A stretch of DNA of 64,000 nt, from contig JAXGGA010001623.1 of NCBI GenBank assembly GCA_038373865.1, forward strand, positions 81,827 through 145,826, written 5' to 3'. Within the stretch, counting starts at the first letter, position 1. Every line of letters begins with the position of its first letter. Source of the DNA: Uloborus plumipes. Taxonomy: Eukaryota > Arthropoda > Arachnida > Araneae > Uloboridae. Of this stretch, positions 47,826 through 59,189 are shown piece after piece. Under the pieces are notes generated by a model. The model was not told where the DNA came from, ran no database searches, and saw only the letters and a list, made by a program, of their open reading frames with translations. Made by a program: the position numbers and the translations under genes.

Positions 47826-48470
47826 TTGCAGAAATTATTTAGTCATGAACTGGCTCCTCTTCCTACTGCTTTATTTGATAATGAGTGAAATATGAGAGGT
47901 CCTAATAAATCTGTACTAGAGTCAAAACTAAAGGCAGTTTTCAGGGTAGGCGGTAAGAGTCGTCCAGAAATTATCATTCTTGGTGAATGTGCAACATTGT
48001 GGGCAGTACCTTTACCCGCAAAGCCAGCTGCTTGAGTAATTGTATTGATGGTGTAGAAAACCTTATTAAGCACGAGATACAAACCATTCTAGCGGTACAC
48101 AATCTGTTTGAGAGATACGATAAACTTAGTACTACGTCACAACGTCGAGCCACATAAGAGAAAAATATCTATTGCGTTTTTCAACTTAATGATAAATCAC
48201 CACTTTCTAAAAGAGACATCGTACTGAAAGTAGTACCAAATAAGACGCAAGTAATTAAGTTTGTTGTGAGTCTACTACATTCGATCCCCAGGTCAATGTG
48301 TAATTATTACTGGTACCGATTCTTTTCCGATTAGATTGGTATTGGAATTCAACAAGCTTTTGTTTCTCATGAAGAAGCTGATGTGATTATGACTCACTAC
48401 TTAGCTAAAGTCAGTAGTATTCCGAAAGAATTTAGAAACCTTCCAAATTAAAGTAAGTTACTTTACGGCA
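47826..48470 (+). pseudogene. Decayed HEEAD-motif protein (function unknown)
   Basis: Several frames together show a block order I recall from repetitive hypothetical proteins in invertebrate genomes: KLFSHELAPLPTALFDNE with NMRGPNKSVLESKL (47,826 on), IIILGECATLWAVPLPAKPA, LFERYDKLSTTSQRR (48,107 on), LSKRDIVLKVVPNKTQVIKF, CVIITGTDSFPI, then SHEEADVIMTHYLAKV (48,367 on). The acidic motifs (ILGE/IDG, FERY/FDRY, HEEAD) have the spacing of a PIN/NYN-like nuclease core, but that is my inference. At least four frame changes and several stops. It runs from the spacer into the right arm. Confidence 0.45.
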
Positions 48471-49384
48471 AGAAATTGGAAACTTCCCAAAAACTCTTAG
48501 ATAGGTTGATGGTAACAGTTCAGCACCTTTCTAACTTACGAGGAAAGCTCCTGGAGCAGTTTGACAAATATGGCCAGTGCTAAGGCAAAAATTGCAAGCA
48601 AATAGCTAAGCCGCTTATTTGTTTTGCAATTCATCCAAAACTACAATATCGAGAGATTGCACATACCCTTACTTGGGTGAAGTCAATCTGAACAATCCAT
48701 AATCCAACTGAAGGCGAAACACTAAACAAACACGTTGGATATACCTTCCGACTGGTAGCTAGAAATACGTTTCACACCAGTGAGAAGTTCGTATTCATGC
48801 AACTTGTATCAATATGGGAAACTTTTTCGCAAAAGACACTTGTTTCTTGCAGGAAATTGGTTTAAGCCGGCAAAATCCCGAAACTTAAGTTTCGAATGTT
48901 TCTAAATATTTTTTCAGTGTTATTTTTAGGCTAAATCACATTTTTATGCTCCCTGCATATCATTTTAAACATTTATCTTTGTTAAAACATTCTATTTTCA
49001 TGTAAATTACGGTTTAAAAAATGATTTATACCTGAAAATCGAACCTTACAACTTTTTAGGCTGACATCTTGAATTTTACCATTTTGATAATTTTTTTATT
49101 CGTATACTTTTTATAAATATTAATTTTCAATAGAATTATATTTTGACTAAAGAGTACAATCATTTTTAAGTGTATAAAATGTTTCATTGCACGCACGATT
49201 CCATTAATTTGCTTCGTACCTTTTACAGCAGCCATATTGGATTTCGCCATTTTACAAAAATGCTCAAGGTTTAGCGTCTGGCACTCAACGGATTCGGAAT
49301 CAGCAGGTCAAATTCATATAGAAACCACCAAAAAAAGTCATATATGTAAAAATTTTAGGTATATGGCCTTCTAGCCTGGACTAT

Positions 49385-52163
49385 CAGTTTTTAAATTTGT
49401 ACCTGTAATTTTATAACAGTTTTGGATTTCGTTTCTACTTTATATTGCAACTGTCTTTACACCCCCTGGTGGTTTTTGCAGTAGTTGCCTATCCGAAAAT
49501 AATTTCATGACTGGATTCTTTCATACTTTTTAGAATTAGAAATGTTAAATAGAACTTTAAGCAATAATTATATTTACAAATGAACGCAATGCGGTATTAA
49601 AAGATGCAACTGGCAACTATAGTGATATTTATCGACCAGTATAATTTGTGCTTTTTCTTTTTCATTATGTTTCAAAAAGATAAATACCAATAATCCTTAA
49701 ACTACGACTAAAATAACATTACAGTGAACTGTTAATAGTCTCAATTTACAATAAACAGTTGAGAGCTTTGTAAATCAGAGCCAGACTAGTGAGTCCAAAA
49801 ATGGCTCTTTTAATATTGTTACTGCATTATATGCAGAATCCTATTCTGCATCGAACCATATTAACGTAATGCTATTTTAAAAATTCCTTCATAAGTATTC
49901 ACCAGTGTTAAAAAATGTGCATAGGAACCTCTGTTCTCACCATGCAACCATTTTCGGTTCTCTTGCAAAGTAGTGATAATATGACGTCCTTTAGTCTGGC
50001 TTTGAGACACAGAACTTACGTGAAAAACTGTTCGATTGAGAAGTAACGAAATTTCTTTGTATTTTTCTGATGAATACAGTAATTATTATTTTTTGATTTG
50101 CCAACATACTCCTGGTCCATCGCAAAATCGTTAGCTAAATAAATTATAGCATTAAATTAAAACACCATTAATGAAAAGCATTTTATATTTCTAGAAAGAG
50201 TCAAGTTAGAATATTCCCGATCAAATTCGTTCATCAGACCGTTTTTTGCCAAAGAATAGTTTAGTACATATATCGTTTGGGTTGTCGTCAATTTTAAGCT
50301 AATAAAAAAGTAATATATTCGGTACCCACGGTGTTTCTTTTTTTTCCTTTTTTTTTAAGAAGATTGTGTGTAATTGTTTCTAAATCCATGTAACTATGCA
50401 TTAACTGTATGATAAATCTCCAGAAGTAATCATGATCACCCTTTTACCAACAAGATTATGCTAACGTTACTCTAGTTATTAGTAAAGTGTGGTTTCTGAC
50501 AAGTACAGGTATTTATCTCATTTGTCATAAATATTTTACCCTTGACGGCATTTACTTGTCAACGTTTTCAAACAGTAAGGAATTCCCAGTGAACACCTGA
50601 TTTAAATGTTATTTAAGAGATCTACTGCTTGCACAGTGCAGTTATTAAAATTTTGAGATATGCCTGGAAAATATAATTAGGAGGAAAATTGTTTCGAATC
50701 CAAATATTAACTAAAATTAGCTTCGTAACATTGTCAACAGTATCAGTTTTCAACCAGCCTTAGAATGGTCCACTTCAAAAACAAATTTTAGAGTCTTTCT
50801 TCTGTTTTTTTAAAAATAATAATTTGATTAAAAATCATGCTTTTAAAGTATTAAGTAGTATCTGCTGGTGCAGGTGATGTTATATTTCACTGCTCAACCA
50901 TTGGTGGCTTTGCTCCATCAATAAATGAAAAGCTAAATTTTTGGTCATCAAGTTTTACTAGATAAATATGCTAAGTTTTATTAAAAGAAAAGAAACAAAA
51001 TAGTTAATACTTTTTTAACCGATAATATTTTGAAATCGTTGATATTTACCGTTTTCATATAAATAATAATTAGTCATAGAAAAATCAGCGCATAAATGTC
51101 ACAACACGCTTTAAATACAGCAACCGCTAAAACAATTTCTCATTTATCTGGGTAAAATATTAAATTACTGCATTTTGCTAACTTCTGTTGCATGCAAAAA
51201 CTCGTAATCTTAGACATTCTCTCTTTAGATTATTTTATTTTAACTTTTAATATTCCACCCTTTACTCAGTTCAAAGTGAAAATCAATACTTAATCCCGAA
51301 GTTATTCACTTCCATGGCTCAGTCAAGATGGAATTCCGAGGTGTTATAAATTTCAAATATTGGGAATGAGAATTCTTATTTCGATGCGTACAGAAAGAAG
51401 AATTGTAGATATAAGCGCTTTTTCATGCAATTTCAATTAAATAAATTTTACATTTGACTTCTTTAAAACGTAAACTACATATCTGGATTTAAGTCATTTC
51501 ATGATTGGATGTCAAGAGGTAGGAGTATTTTTTTTTAATGAATGATAATAGTGTCTTTATTCCTGAGGTAGTCGGTGAAATTTTTCTTAAAAATACAATT
51601 TGTTGCAAGTTTCTATTTACTTTGAGTATATTTTTATTGGCGATAAAAGAAACACAAAAAAGAAGATACGTAGCAATTTAACACTAAAATTGCAAAGTTT
51701 AACTTCATACATATGTGCATTTAACTTCATTAACTATATGTGTGTGTGTTTTTAACATCAAATATCTTTGAATTAAGTTTTAGGATGCTATGTATTTTAG
51801 TTCATGTAGCTAAGGGAAAATAAGAAGATTTCTCCATTATAAAAAAAATGGTAATTTATCGAAAAGGATCATTAATTAAAAATTTTTAATTAACATTTTT
51901 AAAGCTTCATACAGTATGCCTTTTCTATTATTTCAAAAGTGTGCAAAACTAATTTTACGCAGAACTTGGGACGAAATCAAAAGGTTTTTTTTTGTACTTT
52001 TTTTCTATCAAATTTATGTGAAAATTCAATTAAAAAACTGCAATATAATTAATGGAAACAATAGTGGATTTCTAAAGAATCATCCCATGATGAATTGCAT
52101 GACATTTTAGAGTGTAATATTTCTAATAATCGGAATGTAATGGACTCGTGGAATAAAAAGCTC
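49385..52163. other. No gene seen
   Basis: AT-rich, low in recognisable repeats. Confidence 0.5.
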
Positions 52164-52167
52164 CCCT

Positions 52168-53299
52168 TTTTAGCCTACTTTCCCGTTAAAAATAAAAGAA
52201 AGACGAAAAAAGTATTAAAAGTAGCTTAATGCATCTAAAAAATATCGCCAAGTCCAAAAAATATCGCCAAGTTAAAAAATATCGCCAAGTCAAAAAAAAA
52301 TATCGCCAAATGAAAAAAATAAAAAGGTAAAATGAATATCGAAAAATTAAAAATTTGAAAGTGGGTATTGAGATGGGGAATTTGTGTGTCGGTCGGTCGG
52401 TCGGTCTGTCTGTCCCCCCCTAATAACTTTTGAATGAACAGTCCGATTTGGACAAACTTTTTTTTGTTGGAAAGATCTCGGCGAGTACAGCTCATTCCCA
52501 TGTTTGATTTTTTGATTTCAACAATTTTTGGTTCAAATTTGAGCCGTTCAAACAACCGGTCCCGCGATACTAACTTTTTAATGAACAGTCCGATTTGAAC
52601 AAACTTTTTTTTGTTGGAAAGAACTTTTCAAGGATACTTCATTCCCGTATTTACATTTCCGATTTGAACAATTTTTCGTTCAACATTGAACCGCTCAAGC
52701 AAGCTGTCACCCCTAATAACTTTTGAGTAAACAGTCCGAAAAAAAAGACTGACTGTGCAGACGATTTTTTGTTTATTTATTCATTTGTTTTATTGAATTT
52801 ATTATTATTATTATTATTATTTTTGGCAGACGATTTTTTTTGTAACAAAAATGTTTCATTCACCAGGGCATTTTATTCTTTATGTATATTTAACAACTGG
52901 CAACGGATTAAAAGTGAAATTCGAGACATTTTATCAACGGACGAGTTTTTTTTCTTTTTTTTTTTTCTTTCTTTGATAAAATGTGTTTTGATGTACTTTG
53001 TACTTTTAATTTTTTTTTGAAAACAATTGAGGAATTTTTCTACGGAAGAACTGTAACAGTTACATTCTTTAAAAGGTGCGACAAAACTTTATTTATTCAT
53101 TTATTTACTTTTTATGTGTCTATTTCATCTGATGAGAGGGGTATATTTTGCTTTTAGAAATCAGCTTCAAGTGCTAAAAAGGTATGTTTGACATAATTTT
53201 TAGTCTTAGATAATCAAGAGAATAATGATCAGATGCTAGAATGCCGATGTCGATGTACGGGAAAGTAGGCTCGTTTAGTTCTTGACAGAACTTCTTGTT
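52168..53299 (-). repeat. Family X repeat, copy 4
   Basis: 15-mer AGCCTACTTTCCCGT at 52,172-52,186 and its inverse at 53,257-53,271. Four 19-bp satellite units (52,243-52,310), GGTC/GTCT tract, two 145-bp units, (ATT)n at 52,799-52,822 and the GCAGACGA block. The outer end is cut in CTTGTT at 53,299 by the family F foldback element. Confidence 0.8.
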
Positions 53300-55742
53300 A
53301 CTTCCTTTTACGTAGTAAAGGAAGTATTGTGATCGCGAAAAAAAAATCACGCAAATTTGAGTCTAAATTTTGATTTTGCTCACCCCCGAATGAATGTTCA
53401 GTAGTTTTTTCGACCTGTCAGCACGTGCATATGTACCTACCAACATATAAGCCGCCGAAAAATCCTTTTCAACCACCCCCGAGTTAATTACGACGAGTTT
53501 TCTCGTGACGTCTGTATGTACGTGTGTGCGGATGTATGTATGTATGTGGGTCGCATAACTCAAAAACTATATGCCGTAGAAGCTTCTAGCTTGGTATGTA
53601 TGCTCTGTGGATGGCCTAGTTGTGCACCTCTCGTTGTGGTTGCATTCGAATGTTCCCAAGGGGGTGTTTTACCCCTTTTTTGGGGTAAATCAGTGTTAAT
53701 TTCAATGCAGACTCAAGTGACATGAATTGACGCGACCACTTGGCGATATATCGCCAAGCTTTTGGTCGCCCAGTATTTGACGCCAACTTGGCGGCATATC
53801 GCCAAGTTGGCGACAAATTTGGCGAAAAAATTATATTTTGAATTTGGGTTCAACTTGGCGCTATTGGCGATATTTTGCGAAAAATTTACTGAATGATCTT
53901 AAAATCAGCAATATTTAGAAAATTAACCTTTGTAAACTATTTTTTGCATTGTTTCGTGGCAGATTAGATGAGTAAATATTTGAATTGTTACCTTGCTCAC
54001 TCCAAGGACTTTTTTTAATACTTAAGGCAACTACTAAGAAATTTACACGTAAAAGGAAGTAGTGTGGGGTCCATACCAGATTTTTTTCTTTAATCTTACA
54101 ATTCCCTTAGTGTAGTACTTTACGGTTTTCACCTCCATGCTAATAGAAGCTTCTAATTTCACTGTATTTTACTGTAATCTGATGTCAACCTATGAGTATA
54201 TGATACAATGTGTTTTGGACATCATTTTTCAGAGGAAAAGCAAAATAAGAAACACTAGCAAATAATGTCAGGTTTGTATTCAAGGTTTTAAAGAACCCAT
54301 TCTCTGGATCAAAAGCGAGCGGACAAAGCAGTTTTCTGCTGTACTAAGGCAGGAATTCAAGTAAAACACGGACGATCGCAACTCACCAATGCAATCGCAA
54401 GTTCCCAAATTTGGATACATTACAATCGCTACTAGATGCGATTCTAATATAATTCGACTTCCAATAGCGATTGCAATTTGCGATCGCCTCGAAGCGATTG
54501 CAATGGTGTTTCACTTGAATTCGGCCCTAAGCATAAAAGTCGTATCTGCACTTTTTAACAAAATTGAGTTATCGCCACCAAGTGGCTCTTATTTTACTTA
54601 AATACAAACTGTGACGTATTTTACTTAAATACAAAATTATATGATTATTTGAGAACGGGAAATACTTTTTAAAAAAACTGAAAAGTATCACCTAAATCAA
54701 ATACATGGTGGCCAAAGATATGAAAGAGTTTCATTTCAGTTTGAGCTCAACTGCAGATATCACTTTTGCGCTAAGCACGGCAGTTTTAGTCCTGTCTTTC
54801 GGACATGAATTTGCATCCACCAACTCCGTTAAAGGCTACTAAAAACACTATTTGAAACCTCCAAAATAGGTAACTTCTATTATTTATTGAACATTTGTGT
54901 GTTTCTAGCTTAGCCTAATTAACTTTTTATCACAAACAGATTTATTCATTGCTAAAAGCAAAATTTACCAGAAGTGAGGTTTAAAAAAATCTGGTATGGG
55001 TCCCACACTACTCCCTTTACGTGTAAATTTCTTTGTAGATGCCTTAGTGTTAAAATAGTGCTAGGAGTGAGCAAGATAGCAATTCGAACATTTCCACCCA
55101 TAGTTTGCCACGAAACAATGCAAAACAAATGTTTTACAATGATTCATTTTCTAAATATCGCCGATTTTAACATCATTCAGTGGATTTTTCGCAAAATATC
55201 GCCAATAGCGCCAAATTGAACCCAAATTCAAAGAGAAAAATTTTTCGCCAAATTTTTCGCGACATGTCGCCAAGTTGGCGTCAAACACTTGGCGATTTAT
55301 CGCCAAGTGGTCGTGCTAATTCATCTGCATTGAAATTAACACTGATTTACCCCAAAAAGGGGGTAAAACACCCCCTTGGGGACATTCGAATGCAACCACA
55401 AGGGGAGGTGCACAACTAGACCATCCTCAGAGCCTACATACCAAGCTAGAAGCTTCTACGGCATATAGTTTTTGAGTTATGCGATCCACATACATACATA
55501 CATCCGCACACACGTACATACAGACGTCACGAGAAAACTCATCGTAATTAACTCGGGGGTGGTTGAAAATGATTTTTCGGCTGCTTATATGTTGGTAGGT
55601 ACATATGCACGTGCTGACATGTCGAAAAAACTACTGAACATTCATTCGGGGGTGAGCAAAATCAAAATTTAGACTCAAATTTGAGTGATATTTTTTTTCG
55701 CGATCACAATACTTCCTTTACTACGTAAAAGGAAGTAACAAG
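53294..55742. mobile_element. Family F foldback element, complete
   Basis: Arms of 794 bp (53,294-54,087) and 760 bp (54,983-55,742) are inverted copies; the loop is 895 bp and carries a Harbinger-like MITE. Each tip is itself palindromic (ACTTCCTTTTACGTAGTAAAGG...). Arms contain (ATGT)n, GGGGTAAA/TTTACCCC, and a cluster of CGCCAAG dyads including the perfect 20-bp palindrome CTTGGCGATATATCGCCAAG (53,739-53,758). Flanks are CTTGTT and AACAAG, i.e. inverted rather than duplicated. No transposase frame. Confidence 0.85.
54348..54527. mobile_element. Harbinger-like MITE, copy 3
   Basis: Opposite orientation to copies 1 and 2: starts GGCAGGAATTCAAGTAAAAC, ends with the inverse of GGGCCGAATTCAAGTGAAAC, flanked by TAA on both sides (54,345-54,347 and 54,528-54,530). 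It sits in the loop of the family F element, without any family O sequence. Confidence 0.8.
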
Positions 55743-56420
55743 GGACGTGATATTAACTATTTCAACATATCGCACACCGAGAATGAAAGAGGCACATCTT
55801 CTTTTTTAAGCAAGAATTTAATGCTAATCCAATTTAAAAATTGCCCATTTCCTTCTCAATGTGCAATATTTCAAAAAGTTTCAGCTTGGATCACAGACAT
55901 TTCGTCTGAAGACAGATGTTGAAAACACCTTTTTTTATATTACGAGTAAAATGAAATGGATCTCTCTTTAAAAATGTAATGAATTCAATCCGACCTGTAG
56001 CATTTTATGGAGTTTTTCCGATACAATTATTTGCATTCTTGTATTTTCACCCAGTGAAAGCTTCCGGGTAGATAGCAAAACTCATTACCTTGAAAACCTT
56101 TCCGAGAATCACAGGTACTCATTATTATTCATGAAACAGGATGGTTTAATGCGATGGAAATTCGCTGTTAGTTTTGTGGGGATTCGTGTCGTCGTATGTA
56201 TCAGAGAAATTCTGATTACGAAACTACTTGATTCATGAAATCGCGTATTCTAGTCCATTTAAATGTAATTATGTCTCGTAATTCAAATTCAAGATTGGTT
56301 GCTTGGGGCAATTGGAATTGAGTCCCCAAAAATTAGAACACTTGTGTAGAACGTACTTTCCAATGCGAATAAATTAAAAATACGATAAAAAAAAGTTTTA
56401 GTCTTACAACTCAACTTCTA

Positions 56421-56423
<3 letters not shown>
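55743..56423. other. No gene seen
   Basis: No recognised feature; ends at an (AT)n tract. Confidence 0.5.

Positions 56424-56465
<42 letters not shown>
56424..56465. repeat. (AT)n microsatellite
   Basis: 42 bp of alternating T and A. Confidence 0.95.
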
Positions 56466-56467
<2 letters not shown>

Positions 56468-57085
56468 TGAATAAATAGTGTAAAATTATATATGTCCATT
56501 AGGGTGGAGCGAAAAAAACTAATTTTTGATTTTCGTAAACGGGTACCTTTCATTTACTGTGAATGAGGATAAGTAGCAATTCTGTGAAGTATTTCACTTT
56601 TGTGACGTTATCTTTAATCTGCGCATTTGGCCTAAAGTTTTGGAATTTTTGATTTTTTTTAGATTTTTCAAATTTTTTTAAAAAATATTGCAAATGATAA
56701 AACTAGTGACGGGTGGTTATTAAATGGAAGAAAAAGGTTTGAAATATACAAGGAATTTTTTAAAACCATTTTAGATTATGATTTCAGTCTGCGCATTAAG
56801 CCCAAAGTTCATGAAAATTTCCGATATTTTCAACATTTTTAAACTTAGTATTTCCTTTCAATATTCACTTGAAGTGTCTTCAAATCTGTTTTTATTCATT
56901 TTGTTATTACTCTAAACCGTGCAACTCTTCGCTAGCTCATGTGGAACTAACCAGGACTCACCACGAGGAGGTGACCGCATTTCCAGTCCTACACGTGAGC
57001 CTTTCATTCCAATCAATGCGAGAACGTATTTACATTTCTTAGATACGTCTTTAACAGTTAAACTTTTATTTGTGTCGTAAATCGA

Positions 57086-58590
57086 TCAAATATTTCTGTC
57101 AGATACCCTCGTTTTTACTAAACTTTTTCTTTTCCTGTGATTACATACCAATTTTGAAGAGCTTGTGACCTATTTGAGTGCTCTTTCAACTGATCGAGTC
57201 TTGAATGGAAATTTAAAAAGAGCGCATTCAGAAATCATACTTAAATTCTCAGCTTCCAGTAATCTTTGTAAATATTGTGTTGTTAAATTACCTGTAAAAG
57301 GTGGCTTTGTAATTTCCACATCATGACAAGAAATCATATCGATGTATTCTGACTTTTGATTTATGTATGTAATGTATGAAAATAGATTTTTATCTATTTT
57401 TGGGATCTGAAGCGTTTTCACTTGTTTGCTTGTTTGTTTTCTACGATTTAAAACAAGTTTCTTTATATGCGCTCTCTTATGAACTAACTAGATTATTATC
57501 CGGCGTTGCCCAGGTGCTTATAATACAACATAGCTCTAAAAAAATATTTGAATGAATTCTATCCACATGGGAATATAAAAACTTATTTCATGCAAAAATA
57601 AAATAGGTGAGCATTAAATTGATAATTCATTGTTAATCGTAATCTTTGTTGGAAAACACTCCTATTTAAATGTGTTACATTTTATCAATTTGTATGCTTA
57701 AAGTCTTATCTCTATTACTCTATCTATTCAAAATTGAAAGAAAATGGCCATTTTGAGACAAAAAATTTGAATTTTGAGCTTTTTGGATTTTTTTAAAATT
57801 TCAAAACCCCGCCTATGGGAATTTTAGTGCATCAAGGAACCTCTGTACCAAGTTTGTAAAAAATCCGACGAAACTGTGGATTTGTATAAGGAACAAACAT
57901 ACATACATCCATTTTTATATATATAGATATCGATAACAGCATATTTCTAGGGTGCAAATTATACATTATTTTGAATGGATGTGAATACAATTTTCAGCTT
58001 TTTCCCTGAGAGATAAGTGTGACTCTTTATAATCCCACACAAATTCATATCTAAATTAGTAACGTCTGCGCTTCATCCTAAAAGAGCAAGGACACTTTTA
58101 CCGCGAAAGTTATGAACTCCTTTAAAAATTACAGTCTAAAGATTATGTTTGCTGTAGTCAACCATCTGGCTTTAGAAAGCTTTCTTGGAATTGTTTCACA
58201 ATTTTTTTTTTGATATTTTCCCAGTCTAAACTACCTTGCTCATCTCATGAAGTTACTGTTGCTCAGTACTTAAATCATTTTTATCGTCAAAATCGGTCTG
58301 ATCAATGACAAATTCTATAGGTTCATGTTGAACTGATTTGAAATTATAACATGTTGTTTGGCTTCGTCCAATACCCCCCCCCCCCAAAAAAAAAAAACTC
58401 TTTGGTCCACTGGTAGGTCCATCTAGCTTTTGCAAAAAATGCCGCAAATTAAGTTCATTTAAATGTAATTGGCAAATATCTCATTACAGAGGTCTACCAA
58501 GTTTTTCTTCCAGTTTCAGTATTACACCTTTGTATTTTCCTGTCTTTGTAGTGCATCCATCAAAACCAATGCAAACAATTTCCTAATCAA
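57086..58590 (-). pseudogene. Putative transposase of the 2.68-kb element, decayed, split by a Helitron
   Basis: Reading minus: EIVCIGFDGCTTKTGKYKG (58,585 on), KLEEKLGRPL, CQLHLNELNLRHFLQKLDGP (58,480 to 58,410), NDLSTEQQ (58,255), then after frame changes KARWLTTANIIFRL (about 58,155), NMLLSI at 57,945; Helitron C; then LVHKRAHIKKLVLNRRK from 57,486, YIDMISCHDVEITKPPFTG, FKFPFKTRSVERALK, a stop, VTSSSKLVCNHRKRK and TGA at 57,086. The block order (FDG; LDGPT-GP; NDLST-Q; RWLTTAN; E-PP-T; KFP-T-VER) is one I recall in uncharacterised arthropod proteins; the early GFDG Asp could be a catalytic DDE residue. The N-terminus is missing. Several stops and shifts: dead. Confidence 0.65.
57488..57927 (-). 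mobile_element. Helitron C, 440-bp non-autonomous, nested
   Basis: Minus strand starts TCTATATATATAAAAATGG after A and GATGTATGTATGTTTG, and ends CCTGGGCAACGCCGG then ATAATAATCTAG before T. No target duplication. It interrupts the frame of the surrounding pseudogene; without it the codons on both sides join in frame, which fixes both ends exactly. Non-coding. Confidence 0.92.
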
Positions 58591-59189
58591 AGAAACAATT
58601 TATTGTTCCTGACTTGTCTAAGAAATGTAAATGTGTGCTCTCATTGGTTGGAAGCATGGGGAGCGCGGGTGGCACCTAAAATGCGTCCACTTCCTCGTGG
58701 TGAGTCCTGGGTACTTTCAATGAGCAAGCAAAGAGTTGAGTAGTTCAAAGAAACAACAAAATGATTAAGAAAATGTTTTGAAGGCACTTTAAGTAAATAT
58801 TGAGAAGAAATATCAAATTATAAAATTTCTGCTTAATATTGAAAATATCGGAAATTTCGGAAATTTTCATGAACTTTGGGCTTAATGCGCAGACTGAAAT
58901 CATAATCTAAAATGGTTTTAAAAAATTCCTTGTATATTTCAAACCTTTTTCTTCCATTTAATAACCACCCGTCACTAGTTTTATCATTTGCAATATTTTT
59001 TTTAAAAAATTGAAAAATCTAAAAAAAATCAAAAATTTCAAAACTTTAGGCCAAATGCGCAGACTAAAGATGACGTCGCAAAAGTGAAATATTTTACAGA
59101 ATCGTTACTTATCCTCATTCACAGTAAATGAAAGGTACCCGTTTACGAAAATCAAAAATTCATTTTTTTCGCTCCACCCTAATGTCCAT

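Larger units (their letters stand above)
46541..49384. mobile_element. 2.84-kb inverted-repeat element with unknown coding remnants
   Basis: Terminal ATAGTCCAGGCTAG (46,541-46,554) and its inverse (49,371-49,384). The arms are inverted copies of about 960-1000 bp (46,541 to about 47,540 and about 48,400 to 49,384), at roughly 85-90% similarity by eye; the spacer is about 870 bp. Arms and spacer hold degraded coding sequence described separately. No target duplication was clear. It may be a DNA transposon rebuilt as a foldback by inverted duplication of one end. Confidence 0.75.
56500..59181 (-). mobile_element. 2.68-kb DNA transposon, hAT-like by target duplication
   Basis: ATGTCCAT is perfectly duplicated (56,492-56,499 and 59,182-59,189). 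Ends TAGGGTGGAGCGAAAA / inverse; a TAGGG-type end with an 8-bp duplication fits hAT (P elements also make 8 bp). The terminal inverted repeats are unusually long, about 560 bp (56,500-57,060 and 58,620-59,181), near-identical in the outer 200 bp and about 70% similar further in. The interior carries one decayed minus-strand frame, itself split by Helitron C. Confidence 0.85.

Noticed and set aside
53363..53816. Open frames in the family F arms
   Set aside because: Mirrored frames occur in both arms, differ in their stops, and look like no protein; they follow simple (ATGT)n and dyad sequence.
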